Assembly: GCF_024227715.1 (NCBI RefSeq)
Contig: NZ_CP100448.1
Location: 1,426,001-1,490,000, forward strand
DNA: 64,000 bases
Reading direction: 5' to 3'
Source of the DNA: Halomarina litorea
GTDB lineage: Archaea > Halobacteriota > Halobacteria > Halobacteriales > Haloarculaceae
The stretch's first letter is position 1, and every line of letters begins with the position of its first letter. Below the pieces are notes generated by a model, which saw nothing but the letters and a program-made list of their open reading frames with translations, ran no database searches and was not told where the DNA came from. Below, in pieces: positions 15,903 through 24,588 of this stretch. A program made the position numbers and the translations under genes.

Positions 15903-16226
15903 TCAGCAGATGAACTCGATTCTGACCCGGTCGCCGTGGGCGAGCGTCGAGTCCGCGCCGACCCGTTCGACGGACCCCTGGGTCCGTCGGGTCGCGACCG
16001 TGCCCTGCCGCAGTCGGCTCCCCTTGAGGAGCGCCGGGCGCACCTGCGCGCCGTGTTCGGCCGCCAGTTCCTCGACCGCGTCCGCGACCGTCGCCCCCGT
16101 CGGGAGCGCGAGTTGCGCCCGTCGGAGACCGGCGCGTGCCACCAGCGTCCCCGCGAGTTCGACGCGAACGCCGATGCGCTCTCCGACCTCGGGGCCCGTG
16201 TCACTGCGAGTCGTTCCCGTGCTCAT
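15903..16226 (-). CDS. MoaD/ThiS-like beta-grasp protein without C-terminal Gly-Gly
   Basis: This small 107-residue protein has a disordered start (1-17) and a ubiquitin-like beta-grasp fold: IGVRVELAGTL, then LALPTGATVADAVEELAAEH and the closing TLAHGDRVRIEFIC. The ATVADAVEELAAEHG helix is characteristic of MoaD and SAMP proteins. Sulfur carriers and archaeal modifiers end in Gly-Gly, yet this one stops at Ile-Cys immediately after the last strand. It may be a non-conjugated relative, or use the terminal Cys. ATG 16226 was chosen over a very long spurious frame. It is divergent from fumC, with AT-rich aaactttttcacc as likely promoter. Confidence 0.62.
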   Translation of the reverse strand: MSTGTTRSDTGPEVGERIGVRVELAGTLVARAGLRRAQLALPTGATVADAVEELAAEHGAQVRPALLKGSRLRQGTVATRRTQGSVERVGADSTLAHGDRVRIEFIC

Positions 16227-16343
16227 GGGTACTCCTACGCCTACGAGGTGAAAAAGTTTACTCGAGATCGAAAGAACATCTCCTCGGGGTGGGGCGAGGG
16301 GGAGTCGGTGGGTTTTACGCTGGCCCGGCCTGTCTCCCGAGAT

Positions 16344-17762
16344 ATGAGCGACGACACCAGCGAGTACCGAACGGAGCGCGACAGCCTCGGCGAGATGCAG
16401 GTGCCCGCGGACGCCTACTGGGGGGCACAGACTCAGCGCGCGGTCGAGAACTTCCCCATCTCGGGCATCGGCTTCTCGCGGCGGTTCGTCCGCGCGCTCG
16501 GCGTCGTGAAGAAGTCCGCGGCACGGGCGAACGCCGACCTCGGCCACCTCGACGCCGAACAGGCCGACGCCATCGTCGAGGCGGCCGACGAGGTCATCGC
16601 GGGGGACCACGACGACCAGTTCCCCGTCGACGTGTTCCAGACCGGGTCGGGCACCTCCTCGAACATGAACGCCAACGAGGTCATCGCCAACCGCGCCGCC
16701 GAGATTATGGGTGCCGAAATCGGCGACCGGGTCGTCCACCCCAACGACCACGTCAACTTCGGACAGTCCTCGAACGACGTCATCCCCACCGCGATGCACG
16801 TCTCCGCCCTCGAAGCCGTCGCGAAGGACCTCGTCCCCGCCCTCGAATCCCTGCGCGACGACCTCGAAGCGAAGGAGGCGGAGTTCGCCGACATCGTCAA
16901 GACCGGCCGCACGCACCTGCAGGACGCCACGCCCGTCACCCTCGGACAGGAGTTCGGCGGCTACCGCGCGCAGGTCGAGAAGGGTATCGAGCGCGTCGAG
17001 AACACGGAGGACCACCTCGCGGAACTCGCCCTCGGCGGCACCGCCGTCGGAACGGGTCTGAACACCGACCCCGAGTTCCCCGCCCTCGCCGCGGAGTACA
17101 TCGCCGAGGAGACCGGCCTCCCGTTCCGCGAGGCGGACAACCACTTCGAGGCGCAGGCCGCCCACGACGCCATGAGCGAGGCCCACGGCGCCCTCCGCGT
17201 CGTCGCCGGGTCGATGAACAAGGTCGCCAACGACCTCCGTCTGCTCGCCTCGGGGCCGCGAAACGGTCTCTGTGAGATCGACCAGCCCGAGAACCAGCCG
17301 GGGTCCTCGATCATGCCCGGGAAGATCAACCCCGTCGTCGCCGAGGCCGTCAACCAGGTCCACAAGCAGGTCGTCGGCAACGACGCCGCCGTCAGCGCCG
17401 GTGCCGCGGAGGGACAGATCGACCTCAACCTCTACAAGCCCGTCCTCGCACACAACTTCCTCGAGTCGGCGAACCTGCTGGCCAACTCCGCCGAGGTGTT
17501 CGGCGAGCGATTCGTCGCCAAACTGGAGGCCGACCGCGAGACCTGCGAGGAACAGGTCGAGCGCTCGATGGCCCTCGCGACGGCGCTCAACCCCGCCATC
17601 GGCTACGACAAGGCCAGCGAGGTGGCGAAGACGGCGCTCAAGGAGGACAAGACCGTCCGCGAGGTGGCAATCGAGAAGGGCTATCTGACCGAGAGCGAGG
17701 CCGACGAGGTCCTCGACCCCATGGCGATGACGACGCCCGGCATCCTCGGCGACGAGGAGTGA
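16344..17762 (+). CDS. fumC: Fumarate hydratase class II
   Basis: This 472-residue homotetrameric fumarase catalyses the reversible hydration of fumarate to malate in the citric acid cycle. The family signature GSSIMPGKINP lies at about 321-331, with the flexible loop Ser. TGSGTSSNMNANEVIANRA, HVNFGQSSNDVIPTAMH and KTGRTHLQDATPVTLGQEF form the other conserved blocks of the active site. Length is exactly that of class II enzymes. ATG 16344 begins MSDDTSEYRTERDSLG, with the conserved R-x-E-x-D-x-x-G-x-x; the longer frame to 15399 is a shadow. ttttac at 16313-16318 is a weak promoter box. Aspartase or argininosuccinate lyase are excluded by the signature context. Confidence 0.96.
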   Translation: MSDDTSEYRTERDSLGEMQVPADAYWGAQTQRAVENFPISGIGFSRRFVRALGVVKKSAARANADLGHLDAEQADAIVEAADEVIAGDHDDQFPVDVFQTGSGTSSNMNANEVIANRAAEIMGAEIGDRVVHPNDHVNFGQSSNDVIPTAMHVSALEAVAKDLVPALESLRDDLEAKEAEFADIVKTGRTHLQDATPVTLGQEFGGYRAQVEKGIERVENTEDHLAELALGGTAVGTGLNTDPEFPALAAEYIAEETGLPFREADNHFEAQAAHDAMSEAHGALRVVAGSMNKVANDLRLLASGPRNGLCEIDQPENQPGSSIMPGKINPVVAEAVNQVHKQVVGNDAAVSAGAAEGQIDLNLYKPVLAHNFLESANLLANSAEVFGERFVAKLEADRETCEEQVERSMALATALNPAIGYDKASEVAKTALKEDKTVREVAIEKGYLTESEADEVLDPMAMTTPGILGDEE

Positions 17763-17870
17763 GGAGGTATCGGGTCCGACCGGACCGACACGACAGACAC
17801 GGCCCACGCGACGGCCCGCACCGCGAACGACCGCGAAACCGCCTTTCCCGCTACCGCCCTCCTCCCGACG

Positions 17871-18233
17871 ATGGCTACGCTCACGTCCACCGACCGCCCG
17901 ACGAGCGACGGTGTCGCTCTCGTCCTGAACCTCGCGGTCCTCTCGGAGTGGCGCCTCGACCTCTACGGCGTGCTCTGGAAGCGCGCGGTGGTCCCCGTCG
18001 TCGGTCGGCCCGCAGAGCGTGAACCCGCCGCGCCCCACCGCTTCGCGAAACTCGTGGGAGCGGTGACGACCGCCCTCGCGGGCGTCGCCCTCCTCGCCGG
18101 ACTCCTGCTGGTGGGCTACGCGATTGCCGGGGTCGTCGCCGCGCTGGCGGGCCTCGCGGCCGCCACCGACGTCTGTCTCGGCTGTCGGCTCTACCGTCAG
18201 GTCTCGTTCTTCCGCCGCCTCGGCGTCGTCTGA
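17871..18233 (+). CDS. DUF4395-type small membrane protein
   Basis: This 120-residue protein has two hydrophobic helices (about 60-78 and 80-98) preceded by a short polar region with PHRFAKLVGA and followed by DVCLGCRLYRQ. The combination of a P-x-RFA-x-x-G helix start and a C-terminal CLGC pair is the DUF4395 pattern. The CxxC could bind metal or act in thiol chemistry; no function is known. It lies 108 bases after fumC on the same strand, and its stop is seven bases from the end of the convergent lipoprotein gene. The first 25 residues are not conserved-looking, so the start is moderately certain. Confidence 0.6.
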   Translation: MATLTSTDRPTSDGVALVLNLAVLSEWRLDLYGVLWKRAVVPVVGRPAEREPAAPHRFAKLVGAVTTALAGVALLAGLLLVGYAIAGVVAALAGLAAATDVCLGCRLYRQVSFFRRLGVV

Positions 18234-18239
18234 GGCGGG

Positions 18240-19076
18240 TCAGGAACTCGCGTTCGCCTCGTCCCCTCCTCCCTCCGTCGCGCGAAGCGCCTCCCCGTAC
18301 CACCCGGGCGGGGCGACCGTCGTCGCGTCGACGCGGTCGTAGGTCATCGTGACGCGGACGAACACGTCCTCGTCCTCGCGCGGTTCGACCCAGCGCGCCT
18401 CCAGCCAGACGACGAACGCGCCGTCGAGGTGCGCCTCCACCCGGTAGCGCTCGCCCTCGACGGTCCGCGAGCCACGCCCCCGGACGCGCAGGAGGCGCTT
18501 CCCGTCGCGGTCGACCGTCGAGAGCGTCGCGTTCGTCACGTCGAGGTAGCGGCCGACGGCCCGCCCCGCCTGCTGGGCGTGGGTCCCCGACCAGTTCCGC
18601 CACCGGGCGACGGTGCCTCGCTCGTACCGTGCGGTCCCGTTCTCGACGGTGCGGACGTAGCGCGTCGTCCCGTCGGCGTAGACCGCGGTGCGCTCCTCCC
18701 GGTCGAGGCCGTGTCCCAGCCACGCCCGCCTGACGACGCTGTCGTGGCGGTACAGTCCGGGACGGCGCACCCGGACGGACTCCTCGTGGCGCACGACGGG
18801 GAGGGCGTGTGAGTCACGCGCCCGCGCCTCGACGAGTTCGAGGGTGTAGGATCGACCGCTCAGTTCTTCGGCGTGCGCGCGCCCGAGCGCGCGGGTGTCG
18901 GTCACACCCGACGGTTCGACCCCCGCCGGCAGCGTCCCCTCGAACCCCGGAACCGCGGGGTCGTCCGCCGGGACGGGCGCCGGCGTCACCGTCGGGTCGG
19001 GGTTCACCGGCCCGAGGCCGCTACACCCCGCGAGGAGGAGGCTCGCGACGAGGGCGACGACGGCGGCCGGGTGCAT
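18240..19076 (-). CDS. Haloarchaeal lipoprotein (DUF7537-like)
   Basis: This 278-residue secreted protein has a clear lipoprotein signal: hydrophobic AAVVALVASLLL followed by the lipobox LAGC with Cys18. A Pro/Thr/Asp-rich spacer (22-45) precedes a globular domain with SYTLELVEARA, YADGTTRYVRTVENGTARYER and TMTYDRVDATTVAPPGWYG. This alternating outer-membrane-like LolA/LppX-type beta architecture is common to a large haloarchaeal lipoprotein family. It is probably anchored outside the cytoplasmic membrane; its ligand is unknown. It is divergent from gatE over 100 bases that contain ctttttagcc about 30 bases before the gatE start. Confidence 0.7.
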   Translation of the reverse strand: MHPAAVVALVASLLLAGCSGLGPVNPDPTVTPAPVPADDPAVPGFEGTLPAGVEPSGVTDTRALGRAHAEELSGRSYTLELVEARARDSHALPVVRHEESVRVRRPGLYRHDSVVRRAWLGHGLDREERTAVYADGTTRYVRTVENGTARYERGTVARWRNWSGTHAQQAGRAVGRYLDVTNATLSTVDRDGKRLLRVRGRGSRTVEGERYRVEAHLDGAFVVWLEARWVEPREDEDVFVRVTMTYDRVDATTVAPPGWYGEALRATEGGGDEANASS

Positions 19077-19176
19077 ACTGGTCGCTACGGCGGGCAGGTG
19101 CTAAAGCGCTGGCACCCCCTCCCCTGTGGTCCCGAGACTGCATCCTTTTTAGCCGACGACCCCGCACTCTCCCCCA

Positions 19177-21039
19177 ATGAGCGACTCCGAACACGACTAC
19201 GAGGCACTCGGCCTCGTGGCGGGGCTGGAGATCCACCAGCAACTCGACACCGCCACGAAGCTCTACTGCGGGTGCCCGACCGAGCGCCGGGAACCGGAGG
19301 AGGCGGTCCGGACGCTCACCCGCTACCTGCACCCCACCCGCTCGGAACTCGGCGAGATAGACGACGCCGCACTGGAGGAGAGCCGCGTCGACCGCGAGTT
19401 CGAGTACCTCGCGTTCGACACCACCTGTCTGGTCGAGGAGGACGACGAACCGCCCCACCGACTCGACGACGAGGCACTGGAGGTGGCCCTCGAAATCGCG
19501 CAGTTGCTCGACGCCACGCCCGTCGACACGGCCCACGTCATGCGGAAGATCGTCGTGGACGGCTCGAACACCTCGGGGTTCCAGCGCTCGTCGCTGGTCG
19601 CCACCGACGGCCAGATAGAGACGAGCGAGGGGCCGGTCGGCATCGCCGACATGCTCTTGGAGGAGGAGTCGGCGGGCCGCGTCGACGAGACCGACGAGGG
19701 GGTCGTCTACTCGCTGGACAGACTGGGCATCCCGCTCATCGAAATCGGCACGGACCCGGACATCCGCTCGCCCGAACAGGCCCGCGAGGCGGCGGCGCAG
19801 ATCGGGATGCTCCTGCGTTCGACCGGGCAGGTCAAACGCGGGCTGGGGACCATCCGGCAGGACGTGAACATCTCCATCGCGGAGGGCGCCCGCGTCGAAC
19901 TGAAGGGCGTCCAGAGCCTCGACGACATCGACGACATCGTCCGCAACGAGGTCGCCCGACAGGTCGCCCTCGTGGACATCCGCGACGAACTCGCGGAGCG
20001 AGGGGCGAGCGTCGGCGACCCCAAGGACGTCACCGACGTGTTCACTGATTCCGAAAGTGGCATCATCGCCTCCGCGAACGCCGTCCTCGCCGTCCCGCTC
20101 TACGGGTTCGACGGTCTCGTCGGTCGGGAGATTCAGCCCGACCGCCGACTGGGGACCGAACTCTCCGACCACGCCAAGCGCTCGGGCGCGGGCGGCATCT
20201 TCCACACCGACGAACTGCCCGCCTACGGCGTCACCGAGGGGGAAGTCGACGCCCTGCGCGACGCGGTGGGTGCGAGCGAGGAGGACGCCGTCGCCCTCGT
20301 CGCCGCCTCCGCGTCGGTCGCCGAGAGCGCCATCGACGCCGTCGTCGAACGTGCCGAGGCGGCCATCGCGGGCGTCCCCGAGGAGACGCGTGGCGCGAAC
20401 GATGACGGCACCTCCCGGTACCTCCGACCGCTCCCCGGCGCGGCCCGGATGTACCCCGAGACGGACGTCCCGCCCGTCGAACTGGACATGACCGAGGTGG
20501 AGACGCCGGAGCTGCTCACCGAGAAGGTGGCGCGCTACGCCGCCGAGTACGGCCTCGACGAGGGCCTCGCCGAGCAGGTGGCCTACGGCCGCCGGATGCC
20601 CGTCTTCGAGGCGGCCGTCGACCGCGGCGTGGACGCCACCCTCGCCGCCGGCACCGTCGAATCGACGGTGACGGAACTCCGACGCGACGACGTGCCCGTC
20701 GGGAACCTGCGCGAGGAACACTTCCTCGCCGTCCTCGACCGCGTCGAGTCCGGTGACCTCGCGAAGGAGGGCGTCGGGGAGGTCCTTCGCGTCCTCGCGG
20801 AGAACCCCCACCTGTCGGCGGAGGAGGCCGCCGAGGAGGCCGGACTGGGCGGCGTGGACGACGAAGAGGTCCGTGCCACCATCGTCGAGGTGGTGGAGCG
20901 AAACGAAGAACAGGTCGAGGAGCAGGGCATGGGGGCGTTCTCGGCGCTGATGGGCGAGGCGATGGGCGCACTCCGCGGGAAGGCGGACGGAGAAGTCGTC
21001 AGTTCCGTCCTCCGCGAGGAGATACAGAAGCGCGCCTGA
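19177..21039 (+). CDS. gatE: Glu-tRNA(Gln) amidotransferase subunit E
   Basis: This 620-residue subunit of the archaea-specific GatDE complex converts Glu-tRNA(Gln) to Gln-tRNA(Gln). The GatB-like kinase core begins at LVAGLEIHQQLDTATKLYC with the Cys pair CGCP, continues with RKIVVDGSNTSGFQRSS and IGTDPDIRSPEQA, and includes the GAD insert (about 280-400) that distinguishes GatE from GatB. The C-terminal GatB/YqeY-like tail (AEEAAEEAGLGGVDDEEVR) is present. The partner gatD is not in the window. The start is supported by the TATA-like ctttttagcc (19143-19152). Assignment is secure. Confidence 0.96.
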   Translation: MSDSEHDYEALGLVAGLEIHQQLDTATKLYCGCPTERREPEEAVRTLTRYLHPTRSELGEIDDAALEESRVDREFEYLAFDTTCLVEEDDEPPHRLDDEALEVALEIAQLLDATPVDTAHVMRKIVVDGSNTSGFQRSSLVATDGQIETSEGPVGIADMLLEEESAGRVDETDEGVVYSLDRLGIPLIEIGTDPDIRSPEQAREAAAQIGMLLRSTGQVKRGLGTIRQDVNISIAEGARVELKGVQSLDDIDDIVRNEVARQVALVDIRDELAERGASVGDPKDVTDVFTDSESGIIASANAVLAVPLYGFDGLVGREIQPDRRLGTELSDHAKRSGAGGIFHTDELPAYGVTEGEVDALRDAVGASEEDAVALVAASASVAESAIDAVVERAEAAIAGVPEETRGANDDGTSRYLRPLPGAARMYPETDVPPVELDMTEVETPELLTEKVARYAAEYGLDEGLAEQVAYGRRMPVFEAAVDRGVDATLAAGTVESTVTELRRDDVPVGNLREEHFLAVLDRVESGDLAKEGVGEVLRVLAENPHLSAEEAAEEAGLGGVDDEEVRATIVEVVERNEEQVEEQGMGAFSALMGEAMGALRGKADGEVVSSVLREEIQKRA

Positions 21040-21045
21040 ATCCGA

Positions 21046-21789
21046 CTATTCCCCTTCCTCTCGGTCGCCCGGCAACCCGTACCTGAGGCCGTCCTCCGCC
21101 TTCCGGAAGACGCCTCGAAGCGTGCTGACCTCCCGCGTCGTCGGGTGGGCGCGCCCGAGCAGTCGTCGGAACAGGCGTTCGGTCTTCGGCCGGCGCGAGT
21201 CCTCGTGTCGGAGGGCGTCGAGGAACGAGGCGAACTGGTCGTGCAGGCCCTCGATGTCGCCTTCCGGAGCGCGTTCGATGGCGTCGGGCAGTTGGGTCTC
21301 CTCGACGGTCAACTCGCGGAGTTCGTAGAGGACCACGGTGGCCGCCTGTCCGAGGTTGAGGACGGGGTACTCGGCGCTCGCGGGGATGGCGCACACCTCG
21401 TCGATGCGTTCGAGTTCCTCGTTGTGCAGGCCGACGCGTTCGCGCCCGAAGACGAGGCAGGTGTCCGTCTCCACCCCCCGAAGCGACTGGGCGAGGTCGG
21501 CGGGCGTCGTGAAGGGATAGCGGATGTGTCGGCGGTGGTCCTCGTTGGTCGTCGCCGTCGTTCCGACGGTGTGGTAGTGCTCGACGAGGTAGTCGAAGCT
21601 CACCTTGCGGGCGTTCGGGAGGACGTCCTCGCGGGCGTGGCCGGCGAAGCCGTACGCCTCGCCGTCCGGGTCGAGTTCCGGCGGGTCCACGAGGAGGAGG
21701 TCCTCGAACCCGAAGTTCTTCATCGCGCGGGCGATGGTGCCGACGTTGCCCGGCGTCTCCGCGTCCACCACGGCGACCGAGATGCTCAT
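21046..21789 (-). CDS. trmJ: tRNA 2'-O-methyltransferase TrmJ (SPOUT)
   Basis: This 247-residue SPOUT-class methyltransferase has the N-terminal VAVVDAETPGNVGTIARAMK, the middle VFGRERVGLHNEELE and the trefoil-knot cofactor motif PVLNLGQAATVVLYEL (about 143-158). It probably methylates the ribose of residue 32 in tRNA, as described for archaeal TrmJ. The C-terminal extension (about 165-247) is a dimerisation or RNA-contact region typical of the family. It is convergent with gatE with six bases between stops. The upstream 79 bases separate it from an uncharacterised gene on the same strand. Confidence 0.88.
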   Translation of the reverse strand: MSISVAVVDAETPGNVGTIARAMKNFGFEDLLLVDPPELDPDGEAYGFAGHAREDVLPNARKVSFDYLVEHYHTVGTTATTNEDHRRHIRYPFTTPADLAQSLRGVETDTCLVFGRERVGLHNEELERIDEVCAIPASAEYPVLNLGQAATVVLYELRELTVEETQLPDAIERAPEGDIEGLHDQFASFLDALRHEDSRRPKTERLFRRLLGRAHPTTREVSTLRGVFRKAEDGLRYGLPGDREEGE

Positions 21790-21868
21790 CGGTGCGGGTT
21801 GCCGGCCGAGGGGGAAAAGCGGCGCGTCTCGCCGCGCTCCGGGTCGTTCCCGGCGACCCGGTCGAGCG

Positions 21869-22393
21869 TCAGATGTCGAGGTCCGAGAGGTCGATGTCCA
21901 GCGCCTCGCGCTCCTCGTCGGTCATGTCGGCGAGTTCCTGTTCGAGGTCCGGGAGGTCCTGACTGGGGTCCGGCTGGACCACCGAGTCGGGGTCGGTGTC
22001 GACGTGGTCCATCCCGCCGTAGTCCTCCGGTGCGCGCCCGCCGTCGTCGAACCACTGGTGGAAGGCGTTCTGCATGAGGCGGTTGCCCGCGAGGTCGCTG
22101 CCGTCCTCCTCACGGAACCAGTAGAGGAAGTCCGCCTCGTGGTCGTTACAGAGGAGGACCTCGCCGAGGGGTTCGCCGTAGACCACGCGAGCCTGCTTCG
22201 AGCGTTCCTTCTCCTCCTCGCCGTGAATCAGCCAGCAGGCGTCACAGGGTTTGTTCACGAGCGTCGCCAGTCGCGCGATGCGCTCGCGGGCCTCCTCCGG
22301 CATCTGCGCGAGCGGTCGTATCGCCCCGTCGTCGTCGAGGACGGCCTCCTCGTCGAAGCGCCACCCCCGGAGACCGATGCTGACCTTCGCCAT
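21869..22393 (-). CDS. Conserved haloarchaeal protein with CxxC...CxxH
   Basis: I do not recognise this 174-residue protein. It begins MAKVSIGLRGWRFDE, has a possible zinc site made of Cys50-x2-Cys53 (CDACW) and Cys82-x2-His85 (LCNDHE), and ends in a long acidic tail (about 125-174) with ELADMTDEEREALDIDLSDL. There is no signal peptide or membrane helix. The start was placed at ATG 22393, where the conserved-looking core begins, rather than at the longer frame. It lies upstream of trmJ in the same direction, separated by 79 bases, and divergent from the Bat-type regulator. An RNA- or DNA-binding zinc protein is possible but unproven. Confidence 0.65.
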   Translation of the reverse strand: MAKVSIGLRGWRFDEEAVLDDDGAIRPLAQMPEEARERIARLATLVNKPCDACWLIHGEEEKERSKQARVVYGEPLGEVLLCNDHEADFLYWFREEDGSDLAGNRLMQNAFHQWFDDGGRAPEDYGGMDHVDTDPDSVVQPDPSQDLPDLEQELADMTDEEREALDIDLSDLDI

Positions 22394-22509
22394 ACCCGAG
22401 CTATCCGTCGGGGCGTGAAAAGGACCCCGTTCCTCGGACCCGGTGCGTGTTGACACAGTGTATTTACGTTCGGATAATCGAGTGAAACTATCACACCCAT
22501 CACACACCC

Positions 22510-24156
22510 ATGACGGGCACAGACGACCACGAGGTGGCGGCCGCGGTCGACCACCTCGGAGCGCCTCCCCAGTTCGCACCGCTCGCCCGCAGCGGCCTCG
22601 ACCTCCTGCCCACCGAACTCGCCATCGTCGACGCCTCGGGCACTATCGTCTACACCAACCGCGCGTGGCGGGCGTTCGGCGAGGCTAACGACTTCGACGA
22701 CGCCGACTGCATCGGCGTCAACTACCTCGCCGTGTGTGACGCCAGCGACGACGACCGGGCGGCCGAGGCGGCGACGGGCCTCCGTGCCACGCTCGCGGGC
22801 GACCGACACGACTTCTCGCTCGGCTACCCGTGTCACGGCCCCGACGAGCACCGCTGGTTCACCATGCGGGCGGTGCCGTTCGCCCACGAGGGCGAGCGCT
22901 TCGCGCTCGTCGTCCACCTCAACGTCACCGACCAGAAACTCGCCGAACTGCGCGTCCGCCGGCGCTCGGAGGACTTCCGGACGCTCGCGGCCGTCGGCGA
23001 CCTCGTGCGCGACGTCGTCCGGTCGCTCCTCGACGTCGGGTCCCGGACGGCCGTCGAGGAACTCGTCTGCTCTCGCCTCGGCGAGTCGTCGTTCTACGAG
23101 GGCGTCTGGACCGTCGAGCGCGACGTCTCCGACGGCGGGTTGACCGTCCGCACGGGGCCGGACCTCTCTGTGGCCGAGCGCTCGGGCGTCGAGTCGCTGA
23201 CGTCGACCGCTGTGGCGGACAGCGGCGTCGGGGCCGCAATCGAGGCCGGGGGCCCCGCCGTCAGGCGCGACCCGTCCGACCCCGTCCTCGGGGCGCTGGA
23301 CACCGACGCGTACCTCGCCGTGCCCATCGTCAACCGCGGGAGCACGTTCGGCGCGCTGGTCGTCCACCCCCCGTCGGCGTCCGAGTACCAGCGCACCCGC
23401 TTCGACGACTGGGAGGCGGCGGCCCTCGGCGCACTGGGCGAGACGATGGGGTACGCCACCGCCGCCATCAGGAGCCAGAAGCTCCTCGCGGGCGATGCCG
23501 TCCTCGAACTGGAGTTCGGCGTCGCCGACGAGTCCTCGTTCCTCGCGTGGGTCTCGGGACAGGCCGACTGCACCGTCAGCCTCGACGGGTTCGTCCCCGT
23601 CACCCGTGGGGCGGCCGTCGCCTACCTCGCCGTCTCGGGAACCGAACCCGAACGGTTCGTCGCCCTCGCAGAGGAGTCGCCCGCTGTCGACAGCGTCCGG
23701 CACGTCACGGAGCGCGGGGACGTCCACCTCTTCGAGTGCGCGCTCGAGCGCTCGCCGCTCGTGGAACTCGCCACGCAGGGGGTGAACGTCCGCTCGGCGA
23801 CGGCGAGCGACGGCGGCCTCCGCACTGTCGTCGAGGCGGAACCGAACGCGGACGTCCGGGCGCTAACGAACGCCCTGGCCGCCGCCTACCCGGACTCGAA
23901 CCTGCTGGCGCGGCGCGACCGCGACCGGGCGGCGGACACGAACCGGGCCGACCCGGCGGAGGACGCGGGCCTCACCCACCGCCAGTCGGAGATGGTGGAG
24001 GCGGCCTACCGCGCCGGCTACTTCTCGTGGCCGCGCGAGAGTTCCGGCGAGGCCATCGCCGCCTCCTTCGACATCTCTCCGCCCACCTTCCACCAGCACC
24101 TGCAGGTGGGGTTGAACAAGCTCCTCGGGTCGCTGTACGAGGCGTCGGAGGAGTAG
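22510..24156 (+). CDS. PAS-GAF-HTH_10 regulator (bacterio-opsin activator type)
   Basis: This 548-residue sensor-regulator has a PAS domain (about 30-140: ELAIVDASGTIVYTNRAW to VHLNVTDQK), a GAF-like domain (about 150-320, with LAVPIVNRGSTFGALVV), the bacterio-opsin-activator middle domain (about 330-470), and a C-terminal HTH_10 (about 485-540: LTHRQSEMVEAAYRAGYFSWPR, then SPPTFHQHLQVGLNKLL). This is the Bat layout used by haloarchaea to sense redox, light or small molecules and activate transcription. Without a neighbouring opsin or carotenoid gene the target is unknown. cagtgtatttacgttcgg (22457-22474) supplies an AT-containing promoter element about 40 bases upstream. Confidence 0.85.
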   Translation: MTGTDDHEVAAAVDHLGAPPQFAPLARSGLDLLPTELAIVDASGTIVYTNRAWRAFGEANDFDDADCIGVNYLAVCDASDDDRAAEAATGLRATLAGDRHDFSLGYPCHGPDEHRWFTMRAVPFAHEGERFALVVHLNVTDQKLAELRVRRRSEDFRTLAAVGDLVRDVVRSLLDVGSRTAVEELVCSRLGESSFYEGVWTVERDVSDGGLTVRTGPDLSVAERSGVESLTSTAVADSGVGAAIEAGGPAVRRDPSDPVLGALDTDAYLAVPIVNRGSTFGALVVHPPSASEYQRTRFDDWEAAALGALGETMGYATAAIRSQKLLAGDAVLELEFGVADESSFLAWVSGQADCTVSLDGFVPVTRGAAVAYLAVSGTEPERFVALAEESPAVDSVRHVTERGDVHLFECALERSPLVELATQGVNVRSATASDGGLRTVVEAEPNADVRALTNALAAAYPDSNLLARRDRDRAADTNRADPAEDAGLTHRQSEMVEAAYRAGYFSWPRESSGEAIAASFDISPPTFHQHLQVGLNKLLGSLYEASEE

Positions 24157-24189
24157 TCCCACCGGTCCCGGCCAGGTCGGGCCGTCGGT

Positions 24190-24588
24190 TCAGGCGTGGT
24201 CTTCCGCGAACATGTGGACGCCCTCGACCGTCGCCAGACAGGACATCGTGACGTCGAGGTGTGCGGCCGGCCGCACGTCGCCCGTCTCCGGGTCGTAGTC
24301 GACCACGTCGGCGTCGTCCAGTGTGGGGAGGTGGACGTGGTGGAGGGACGTCTCGAGGTGACGGTCTTCCTCCTCGTCACCCGTCCCCATCGCGCTCACG
24401 AGGTCCGTCCGGTCGACGTCCTCCTCCTGGTCGACGAGCCAGCGGACGATGCGACGGCGCTCCTCGTCGGCGAGGACGTCGAACAGACCGTCGAGGCCGA
24501 GCGACGGCTGGACCGGCTCGTCGGTGGAGGGCGACGGCGTCGTGTTTCCGCGCGGTTCCACGTCAGTTCGCGTGCCACGTCCCGACAT
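24190..24588 (-). CDS. DUF7344 transcription regulator
   Basis: This 132-residue protein has a disordered start (1-28) followed by a DUF7344 winged helix: LFDVLADEERRRIVRWLVDQEEDVDRTDL, HLETSLHHVHLPTLDDADVVDYDPE, and a short C-terminal strand-rich end. Compared with the 9388 and 12107 relatives it lacks any membrane helix, and is closer to soluble regulators. It is convergent with the Bat-type gene (33 bases between stops). Upstream are roughly 400 bases without an intact gene. Targets are unknown. Confidence 0.8.
   Translation of the reverse strand: MSGRGTRTDVEPRGNTTPSPSTDEPVQPSLGLDGLFDVLADEERRRIVRWLVDQEEDVDRTDLVSAMGTGDEEEDRHLETSLHHVHLPTLDDADVVDYDPETGDVRPAAHLDVTMSCLATVEGVHMFAEDHA

Noticed and set aside
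22830-24251. Long Arg/Pro-rich frame overlapping the Bat-type regulator
   Set aside because: Composition is that of an out-of-frame reading of a GC-rich gene, and the overlapping frame has PAS, GAF and HTH_10 domains.
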